In this document: one piece after another, positions 14,283 to 20,532 of the stretch
Position numbering within the stretch: the first letter of the stretch is position 1
Layout of the letters: the number at the start of each line of letters is the position of its first letter
Source: Anaerolineaceae bacterium
GTDB taxonomy: Bacteria > Chloroflexota > Anaerolineae > Anaerolineales > Villigracilaceae
Direction: 5' to 3'
DNA length: 45,326 bases
NCBI GenBank assembly: GCA_009885445.1
Contig: VFKQ01000148.1
Location: forward strand, 1 to 45,326
The notes under the pieces: model-generated
The model's database searches: none
Told to the model about the DNA's origin: nothing
What the model saw: only the letters and a program-made list of their open reading frames with translations
Translations under genes and position numbers: made by a program

Positions 14283-15427
14283 CTCGAGACGGTTTTGTAA
14301 AACTCCTCCGCCCGCGCCATATTCTGCGCGTACTCGGCGCGCTTGGCGATGAGACTTCGATTGTGACCTGCGGCTTGCTTGCGCAGGTCTTTGTTTTTAA
14401 TGGCATTGATAATCGCGTTTGCGAGTGCTGAAGGGTCGGCTGAGTCAACGAGCAGGCCGTTGACGCCGTCATCAATCCACTCGCGGATGGATTCTAAATC
14501 GCCGGCGACGGGGAAGCATCCGCAGGCGAGGCCTTCGAGCAGGGAGTTGGGCGTCCCGTCGTGTGCCGAGGGCGAGACGAGGATCATGGCGCGGCGATAA
14601 ATTTCAGCCAGAGATGTTTGCGGAAGCGGGGCGAGCAGTTCGACGGAGTTGGCGATGCCCAACTCTTGAATCCAATTTAATGCTTCGGGTTGGCCGGCCA
14701 TGCTGGCGCAGATGAAACGCGCGTTGGGAATTTTTTCGAGCACGAGCGGAACCGCGCGGAAGAATGTGTCGTTACGGATGTAGGCGCGGAAGCCGCGCGG
14801 GTTGAAGATTACCGGCACTTCGACGGGTTGCTCGGGCGGAAAAAAAATGTCGGTGCGGATGCCGCCGTTGCCGGGCGTGACGAGAGTGGGCTTGGAGGGG
14901 GCGAGTCCCCATTCGCGGGCGAGGCGGATGTCGCGTTCGCAGTCCGCGTGCAGGGCGTCGGCGACGAGCATGGCCCAGCGCGTGTGTTGGCGCATCAGCG
15001 GCGTAGACGGGGCGTGCAGGGTGAAGTCGTTGCCCCAGGTGGAGACGATCAGCGGAACTTGCAGTCCGGCGTTGGCGGCCAACATGCCTTCGTAGGGAAT
15101 GCGCATGGCGTGGACTAAATCGGGTTGCGCGCGTTCGGCGATGCCGCGCAGTCTTTCGGCGGCGCGGGGAATTGTCAGCGGGCCGAGCCAGTGACGGATT
15201 TTGTTGCGCAGGTTGAGGAAGCGCGAGTCGCGTCGGCGCGGACCGCTGGCGGCTGGGGCGGAGAATCGGCTAAAGGCGACGGGAGCCACTTCGAGCGCGG
15301 AAAGACCCGGCATTGAGTCGCAGGGAAAAGTGGAGGCGAGGTGAACTTCGTCGCCGCGTTGAATCCAATATTGAATCCAATTGCGGGCAGTGGGTGAGCG
15401 GCCGTCGGCCACGAAAAGTAGGCGCAT
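14279..15427 (-). CDS. Glycosyltransferase family 4 protein
   Basis: 382 residues, GT-B fold. The N-terminal domain starts MRLLFVADGRSPTARNWIQYW with MRIPYEGMLAA and STWGNDFTLHAPSTPLM. The C-terminal nucleotide-sugar domain has VTPGNGGIRTDIFFP, then VSPSAHDGTPNSLLEGLACGCFPVAGDLESIREWI, the E-x7-E-type region of GT4 retaining enzymes. Cytosolic or membrane-peripheral; sugar donor and acceptor are unknown. Neighbouring UDP-glucose dehydrogenase, GT-C-like protein and methyltransferase suggest surface glycan synthesis. The ATG lies just downstream of TATACTACAAT on the minus strand, so the leader is very short. Confidence 0.88.
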   Translation of the reverse strand: MRLLFVADGRSPTARNWIQYWIQRGDEVHLASTFPCDSMPGLSALEVAPVAFSRFSAPAASGPRRRDSRFLNLRNKIRHWLGPLTIPRAAERLRGIAERAQPDLVHAMRIPYEGMLAANAGLQVPLIVSTWGNDFTLHAPSTPLMRQHTRWAMLVADALHADCERDIRLAREWGLAPSKPTLVTPGNGGIRTDIFFPPEQPVEVPVIFNPRGFRAYIRNDTFFRAVPLVLEKIPNARFICASMAGQPEALNWIQELGIANSVELLAPLPQTSLAEIYRRAMILVSPSAHDGTPNSLLEGLACGCFPVAGDLESIREWIDDGVNGLLVDSADPSALANAIINAIKNKDLRKQAAGHNRSLIAKRAEYAQNMARAEEFYKTVSS

Positions 15428-15451
15428 AGTATTTCCAATTGTAGTATATTT

Positions 15452-15509
15452 GGCAATATCCTTACCAAAGGGAAGTTGATGGCAATATCCTTACCAAAGG
15501 GAAGTTGAT
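15452..15509. repeat. Exact 29-base tandem duplication
   Basis: Two perfect head-to-tail copies (15452-15480 and 15481-15509) of a unit starting GGCAATATCCTTACC and ending AAAGGGAAGTTGAT. The second copy provides the AAGGGAAG that would serve as ribosome site for the receiver-domain gene at 15515. Confidence 0.95.
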
Positions 15510-15514
15510 GACGC

Positions 15515-15907
15515 ATGGCCCAACAACGCGTGCTGATTGTGGAAGACAACGTGGATAATTATGAGCTGGTGCGTTTTTTGCTGGCGCGCGCGGGCTATGA
15601 AGTGCTGGCGGCGTCGAACGGCATGGAAGGTGTGGAGACTGCGCGCCGCGAACTGCCCGACCTGATCTTGATGGACCTTTCGATGCCCGAGCTGGATGGC
15701 TGGGATGCGGCGCGGAAATTGAAGGCGGATGAGCGCACGCGCAAGATTCCGGTGTTGGCGCTCACGGCGCACACGTTGCCTGGGGATCGCAAGCGCGCGA
15801 TTGAAGCGGGTTGCGACGGGTATATTTCCAAGCCGATCAATGTGGCTTCGTTTGAAAAACTGGTGTCCACATTGGTGCGTCAGGCGCGGGAAGAATTGCA
15901 AGGTTGA
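15515..15907 (+). CDS. Single-domain response regulator (CheY-like)
   Basis: 130 residues, one receiver domain only. The acidic pocket is E10/D11 (VLIVEDNVDN), the phospho-acceptor D54 (LILMDLSMPELDG), the switch T84 (LALTAH) and K106 (ISKPIN). The DNVDNYELVRFLL and GCDGYISKPIN forms are typical of receivers used by hybrid-kinase phosphorelays. No output domain is present, so it must act through protein contacts. No kinase is adjacent; the nearest is 8 kb away next to another regulator. A terminator-like hairpin follows. Confidence 0.92.
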   Translation: MAQQRVLIVEDNVDNYELVRFLLARAGYEVLAASNGMEGVETARRELPDLILMDLSMPELDGWDAARKLKADERTRKIPVLALTAHTLPGDRKRAIEAGCDGYISKPINVASFEKLVSTLVRQAREELQG

Positions 15908-15918
15908 CGCATTTCAAT

Positions 15919-15945
15919 CGCCTGCCAAATGGCAGGTGAATTTTT
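15919..15945 (+). terminator. Terminator after receiver-domain gene
   Basis: CGCCTGCC, loop AAAT, GGCAGGTG (one G-U pair) followed by AATTTTT, 11 bases after the stop codon. Confidence 0.75.
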
Positions 15946-16024
15946 CGTATGAACGCAAGTGAATATACACTGCGTAAGACGAGTCGCTTAATTCACCAGT
16001 TACTATTTTTACAGTGAGGTATCA

Positions 16025-17323
16025 ATGAAACAAATTTGTGTTGTGGGTGTGGGTTATGTGGGGCTTGTCACCGGCGCGTGTTTTGCCGATCTCGGCAACA
16101 AGGTCATCGCGCTGGATGTGGACGAGAAGCGCATTGCGAATCTCAACAATGGCGTGATGCCTATTTATGAGCCAGGCTTGGATGAGCTGGTGAAACGCAA
16201 TGTGAAGAGCGGCAGGTTGTCGTTTAGCTCCTCTTATAAAGATGCGTTGAAAGGCGCCGAGTTTGCGTTCATCGCCGTGGGCACACCTTCGGGTGTGAAC
16301 GGCGAAGCCGATTTGCAATATGTGGCCAGCGCCGCAAAATCGATTGCTGAAAATATGAGCGCGCCGCTGATCATCATTAATAAGTCTACGGTGCCGATTG
16401 GCACCGGTGACTGGGTGGCCGATATTGTGAAAGGCGCACAGCGCAAAGCCGTTCAATTTGCGGTGGTGTCGTGTCCCGAGTTTTTGCGCGAGGGTTCGGC
16501 CATCGCCGACTTTATGAATCCGCACCGCTCGGTGATTGGCTCGCTGGATAAAGATGCGGCCAGCAAGGTGGCGCAACTTCATCTTCCGTTGCGCGCGCCC
16601 ATCGTCATCACCGATTTGCGCACCGCCGAAATGATTAAGTACGCCAGCAACGCATTTCTGGCGACGAAGATTTCGTTCATCAATGAAGTGGCGGATATTT
16701 GTGAAGCCTACGGCGCGGATGTAAAAGAGGTCGCCGCCGGAATGGGCTACGACGCCCGAATCGGACGCCACTTCCTCGATGCGGGACTCGGCTGGGGCGG
16801 GTCGTGCTTCCCGAAGGACGTCCAAGCCCTGGCCTACATGGCCCGCGAGAAGGGACTCAATCCGCAGATTCTCGATAACACCATGACGGTGAATTACGCC
16901 CGCCGGAAAGATGTTGCCCGCCGCGTGGAGTCCATGCTGGGCGGCTCATTAAAAGGAAAGACGATTGGCCTGCTTGGACTGGCCTTCAAAGAAAACACCG
17001 ACGACATGCGCGATGCTCCCTCGATTGACATCGCCAGCGCGCTGATTCAAGCCGGCGCGAAAGTGCGCGGCTACGACCCGATCGCGTTTGAGACCGCCCG
17101 TCCGCACATGCCGGCGGTGGACATCATGGACGACCCGTATAAACTTGCGGATGGTTGTGATGCGCTGATCGTCGTCACCCCGTGGAATGAGTTCAAACAA
17201 CTGGATTTGGAAAAACTAAAAAGCCTGCTCAAGTCTCCGGTCATCTTTGACGGACGCAACATCTACGACCCGCAGATCATGAAGGCGATGGGGTTTGAGT
17301 ATCGGGGTATTGGACGACAGTGA
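16025..17323 (+). CDS. ugd: UDP-glucose 6-dehydrogenase
   Basis: 432 residues, standard length. It oxidises UDP-glucose to UDP-glucuronate with two NAD+, a precursor for acidic polysaccharides. NAD-binding GVGYVGLVTGACFADLG at 8-24 is followed by VGTPSG, STVPIGTG, CPEFLREGSAI, K205/N209 in EMIKYASNAFLATKI, and catalytic C261 in GWGGSCFPKD. The C-terminal domain has LGLAFKENTDDMRDAPS. Ribosome site GAGGTA. The TGA stop lies inside the left arm of the CAGT repeat element that follows, so the last residues (GIGRQ) border repeat DNA. Confidence 0.95.
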   Translation: MKQICVVGVGYVGLVTGACFADLGNKVIALDVDEKRIANLNNGVMPIYEPGLDELVKRNVKSGRLSFSSSYKDALKGAEFAFIAVGTPSGVNGEADLQYVASAAKSIAENMSAPLIIINKSTVPIGTGDWVADIVKGAQRKAVQFAVVSCPEFLREGSAIADFMNPHRSVIGSLDKDAASKVAQLHLPLRAPIVITDLRTAEMIKYASNAFLATKISFINEVADICEAYGADVKEVAAGMGYDARIGRHFLDAGLGWGGSCFPKDVQALAYMAREKGLNPQILDNTMTVNYARRKDVARRVESMLGGSLKGKTIGLLGLAFKENTDDMRDAPSIDIASALIQAGAKVRGYDPIAFETARPHMPAVDIMDDPYKLADGCDALIVVTPWNEFKQLDLEKLKSLLKSPVIFDGRNIYDPQIMKAMGFEYRGIGRQ

Positions 17324-17830
17324 TCAGTGTTCGGTGTTCAGTTTTCAGTGTTCAATGGCAGGATGAGGAGAAAAATTATAGCTGGACTGGCTCATGCAAA
17401 TAGTTTTCGAGATTTGCTTGTTTATCAAAAAGTGCGCGCAGTAGCGCGTGAAATATTCGCGTTGACAAAGCGATTTCCCAAGGAAGAAGTTTTTTCGTTA
17501 ACCGACCAAATCCGTCGTTCATCGCGTTCGCTTGGTGCGCAGATTGCGGAGGCGTGGGCGAAGCGAAGATATGAGGCGCATTTTGTCAGCAAGTTAACTG
17601 ATGCTGATGGTGAACAACAAGAAACACAACATTGGATTGTGAATACATAACCCAAGCCGACGCCACCATTCTGCTCGAAAAGTATGCCGAGATTGGACGC
17701 CTGCTCGGCGGCATGATGGCCAAGGCAGATATGTTTTGCAAGCCTGAATCCATCTCCATTCGTGAAGAGCAAGCCCCATATTTCGCCATCACTGAAAACT
17801 GAACACTGGTTACTGAACACTGATGACTGA
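17318..17830. mobile_element. Putative repeat-borne element: inverted CAGT/ACTG arms enclosing a four-helix-bundle ORF
   Basis: The left arm at 17318-17355 is made of CAGTG-type words (CAGTGATCAGTGTTCGGTGT). The right arm at 17788-17830 is made of the complementary ACTG words (ACTGAAAACTGAACACTGG, then TTACTGAACACTGATGACTG). Between them is one broken ORF of the four-helix-bundle (S23/Avd-like) family. Short arm-only versions of the same repeat occur elsewhere in the window. The arms hold the stop codon of the upstream ugd gene and the start codon of the downstream methyltransferase gene. Mobility is inferred from architecture. Confidence 0.6.
17363..17802 (+). pseudogene. Four-helix-bundle protein (S23/IVP, Avd-like), frameshifted
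   Basis: From ATG 17363 the frame reads NSFRDLLVYQKVRAVAREIF, FPKEEVFSLTDQIRRSSRS, LGAQIAEAWAKRRYEAHF and KLTDADGEQQETQHWI, the first three helices of the family, then hits a stop. The fourth helix continues in another frame (CEYITQADATILLEKYAEIGRLLGGMMAKADMF) to a TGA at 17802. About five residues between ETQHWI and the CxYI block appear deleted. Family members are encoded inside 23S rRNA intervening sequences and beside diversity-generating retroelements and probably bind nucleic acid. The last codons come from the right repeat arm. Confidence 0.78.
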
Positions 17831-18740
17831 ATCCCCTCCCGTCTGCGACTACACCGACTCTGATTACCAGTCCTCTTTTTGGGATTCTGGCGGACGCGCT
17901 TACGAAGATGCCGCTGAAGCGATTGCGCTGAAAGACCTCCTGCCTAAAAGCGGAAAGTTGATGCTCGAAATTGGCGCGGGCGCGGGACGCAATACGCCGC
18001 GTTATGCGGGCTTTGAGCGCATTGTCCTGCTGGATTATTCGCGCACGCAACTCGAACAGGCGCAGGCACGGCTGGGAAAATCTGACAAATATATTTACGT
18101 CGCCGCTGACGCCTATCGCCTGCCTTTCGTGGACGGACTCTTCGACGGGGCGACGATGATTCGCGCCCTGCATCACATGTCTGATGCGCCCAAAGTGTTG
18201 ACGGGTGTTGCGCGCGTGTTGGGGGCGCAGGCCATTTTTATTTTGGAATTTGCCAACAAGAAAAACTTCAAGTCCATTTTGCGCTGGTTGGCGGGGCGGC
18301 AGACTTGGAGTCCATTTACGCGCGAGCCTGTCGAATTCGTGGCGCTGAATTTTGACTTCCACCCGGCGGCGGTTTTCGCCTGGTTGGGCGAGGCCGGTTT
18401 CAGCGTGGAGGCGAAGCGCGCGGTGTCGCATTTTCGGCTGGGATTGTTAAAACGTCTTGTCCCCGCAAAATGGCTGGCCGCCCTCGACGGTCTGCTCCAG
18501 CCCACGGGGGAGTGGGCGCAGTTTACGCCGTCGGTGTTTGTGCGCGCGCGCCGCGTAGAACGGGATGGCATCCCGCCAGAGGGGAATGGTCGGATTGCCA
18601 ATCCGACCTACATAGAGATTTTCCAATGCCCATCGTGCGGAACCCACCCGCTGACGGCGGGCGCAGAGGCGCTGACCTGTCCCTCGTGCGGACGGGCGTA
18701 TGAATTGCGCGATAGGATTTACGATTTTCGTTTGGGTTGA
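17823..18740 (+). CDS. SAM-dependent methyltransferase with C-terminal zinc ribbon
   Basis: 305 residues. A class I methyltransferase domain covers about residues 35-240, with motif I LMLEIGAGAGRNTPRY, the acidic post-II region LLDYSRTQLEQA, AADAYRLPF and MIRALHHMSDAPKVL. A C-terminal Trm112-like ribbon (FQCPSCGTHPLTAG ... LTCPSCGRAYEL) ends in the typical DRIYDFRLG. In related proteins this ribbon goes with small-molecule or lipid-sugar methyltransferases. The substrate is unknown. The start codon lies inside the right arm of the preceding repeat element, and the interdomain linker (residues about 247-262) is encoded by two small palindromes. Confidence 0.85.
   Translation: MTESPPVCDYTDSDYQSSFWDSGGRAYEDAAEAIALKDLLPKSGKLMLEIGAGAGRNTPRYAGFERIVLLDYSRTQLEQAQARLGKSDKYIYVAADAYRLPFVDGLFDGATMIRALHHMSDAPKVLTGVARVLGAQAIFILEFANKKNFKSILRWLAGRQTWSPFTREPVEFVALNFDFHPAAVFAWLGEAGFSVEAKRAVSHFRLGLLKRLVPAKWLAALDGLLQPTGEWAQFTPSVFVRARRVERDGIPPEGNGRIANPTYIEIFQCPSCGTHPLTAGAEALTCPSCGRAYELRDRIYDFRLG
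18561..18608. repeat. Two palindromes encoding an interdomain linker
   Basis: CGGGATGGCATCCCG (18561-18575) and a 21-base palindrome at 18588-18608 with arms GGTCGGATTG/CAATCCGACC. They sit in frame inside the methyltransferase gene, exactly between the catalytic domain and the zinc ribbon. Confidence 0.8.
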
Positions 18741-18744
18741 CTTT

Positions 18745-18773
18745 GTAGGGCCGCAGCAATGCTGCGGCCCTAC
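18745..18773. repeat. GTAGGGCCGCAGCA palindrome, convergent-gene spacer
   Basis: A perfect palindrome with 14-base arms centred on 18759, four bases after the methyltransferase stop and five before the stop of the converging membrane protein gene. It nearly fills the gap and could be a bidirectional terminator. Confidence 0.9.
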
Positions 18774-18778
18774 TACAA

Positions 18779-20323
18779 TTATTTATTACATCGCGCAAAC
18801 AATTCGGGGGAGAGAAATGTGTTCGGCCCCACGCGCTGATAATTTTCGTTGAGGAAATCATTCAGCGGGCGCAGATATTCGGCCGTGTCATATTGGCCCC
18901 AGACGATGCCATTGTTAAGAATCACGATGACCAGCTCTTCATCGTGCAATTGTGCGATGACTTCGTCCTGCCCGACCTCAGCAACCCACGGCCAAAGAAA
19001 GAGATATTTTGAGGCGGGTTGTAAATCTGTGAACCAGTACGAATAAATTCCGGTGGGGTAATCTGCCAACAGCACATCGGCTTGGCCGCAGGTGAGTTTC
19101 ATAATTTGCGCGGCGTGCTTTTCTTCATCTTTGAAATGCACCTCATAAGAAAGTTTATTGCGCTCCTGATAAATTTGACTCGTGAAGCGGAATCCCATCC
19201 AGACGGCCAGCAAGAGAATCGCGATGCGCGCCCACTGTTGGGCGCGCCGCCACGAGATGGAGGGCAGGCATGCGCCAAACTCGTCCGTGAGAATTGCCGA
19301 AATGGCAAATAGGGCCGTGAAAATAAAAGGCTGGGCGCGGAAACTGGTTTTGGCAATTACCAGCGTGGCCGCGGCGAACAGATAAATAAAAGCCGCCAGC
19401 GAGAATTTGCGTTTTGCCAGCAATAAAATTGTGCAAATGATGATGGCCGCGCGGAAGAGGAAGCCGGTGAACAGCCAGTTATCCAATTGCACATAACGCA
19501 TGTCTACTATTTTAAATGGGTTAATGTCATACAGGCTGGGGTTGAGGATGCCGAGTCCGCTGAGCGCGTTCTTGGCGAAATCCATAATGCGCACAGGCGC
19601 GGTGTAAATATATTTGGAATATACCTGCGCGTTGAACTCGATGACGCTTTGCCAGAATAAAGTCAACGTGCCGGTGGCCAGCAGCCAGCCTGCAAAGATT
19701 ACCAATCCCATCGCGATGACGAGTCCCGCCCTGCATGCGCTGGCGCGCTGGTGGATAAACAAGAAAACCAGCGCGACTGCCATCGCGTAAATTGTCAACG
19801 GATTCGAGAGGAGCGCAACGAGCGAGAAGAGTCCAATCGTCAGCCAGTGCACCCATGCAGGTTTAAAGTCTTCGTCGAAGGCGCGCAAGGTTCCTAGCAA
19901 GACCACGAACAATGCCACGCCGGCAAACGAACTGTAAAACAGGGCGTGCCCAAAATAAAATGGACGCAGGATACCCCACAGCAGGGCGACGAGTCCCACC
20001 AGCAGATAACGTGCGCTGATTTTCATGGCGATAAAAAACGATGCGACTTGAAATGCCAACAGCGAAAGACGCGCCGCGAAGAGCGACTTGCCAAACACAG
20101 CCACCACGGCGGCCATCCAAAAATAAGGGAAGGGGAAATGATGCGAGAAGATATCGCGGTAGAGCGTCTCGCCGCTGAATATTAAACTGCCGACCACCAA
20201 GTTGTCGGCTTCATCTATAAATTTGTCCCAAAAAAGTATTGCATAGCCGAGCGCGAAGTTCAGCGCCAGCAGGCTCAGGCCGATGATCTTTTGAAAGTTG
20301 AATGATTTGGTGGGGGTGCTCAT
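18779..20323 (-). CDS. Polytopic membrane protein, GT-C-like (putative lipid-linked glycosyltransferase)
   Basis: 514 residues with about ten hydrophobic helices over residues 12-370 and a soluble C-terminal domain of about 140 residues. The first extracytoplasmic loop has DEADNLVVGSLIFSGETLYRDIFSHHFPFPYFWM, the acidic loop followed by LYRDIFSHHxP that marks bacterial PMT/ArnT-like GT-C enzymes, in which an acidic residue is catalytic. The tail (QADVLLADYPTGIYSYWFTDLQPASKYLFLWPW) matches the soluble portion of such proteins. Acceptor unknown; neighbours point to surface glycan or glycolipid modification. Monocistronic, convergent with the methyltransferase gene. Confidence 0.75.
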   Translation of the reverse strand: MSTPTKSFNFQKIIGLSLLALNFALGYAILFWDKFIDEADNLVVGSLIFSGETLYRDIFSHHFPFPYFWMAAVVAVFGKSLFAARLSLLAFQVASFFIAMKISARYLLVGLVALLWGILRPFYFGHALFYSSFAGVALFVVLLGTLRAFDEDFKPAWVHWLTIGLFSLVALLSNPLTIYAMAVALVFLFIHQRASACRAGLVIAMGLVIFAGWLLATGTLTLFWQSVIEFNAQVYSKYIYTAPVRIMDFAKNALSGLGILNPSLYDINPFKIVDMRYVQLDNWLFTGFLFRAAIIICTILLLAKRKFSLAAFIYLFAAATLVIAKTSFRAQPFIFTALFAISAILTDEFGACLPSISWRRAQQWARIAILLLAVWMGFRFTSQIYQERNKLSYEVHFKDEEKHAAQIMKLTCGQADVLLADYPTGIYSYWFTDLQPASKYLFLWPWVAEVGQDEVIAQLHDEELVIVILNNGIVWGQYDTAEYLRPLNDFLNENYQRVGPNTFLSPELFARCNK

Positions 20324-20429
20324 TGTTTTATGGGCAGGTTGAAAAATATTCAGCGGAGAAACAGGCCTTTTGCGCCCGAGCCGCTTCGGGCGAGTATAGC
20401 ACGGCGGCGGCGCGAGTCGCTTTCACGCA

Positions 20430-20458
20430 TTGAAGTATCGACAGAGTGGCGATATACT
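20430..20458 (+). promoter_or_regulatory. Sigma70-type promoter for NBR1-Ig protein
   Basis: TTGAAG (20430-20435), a 17-base spacer, TATACT (20453-20458). Transcription would start near 20465, giving a leader of about 68 bases before the ATG at 20533. No other gene lies in the 20324-20532 gap. Confidence 0.6.
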
Positions 20459-20532
20459 TGACGGAACATGTTTAAGATGAACTTCGTCAATCCTTTTGAG
20501 AAACCCAGATACGCCCCTGCTAGGAGGATGCT

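Noticed and set aside
15452..15509. Possible start of a CRISPR array
   Set aside because: The two 29-base units are directly adjacent with no spacer and there is no third unit or cas gene; it is a tandem duplication.
16022..16825. 267-codon minus-strand frame opposite ugd
   Set aside because: ugd on the plus strand has all catalytic motifs; the antisense frame has none.
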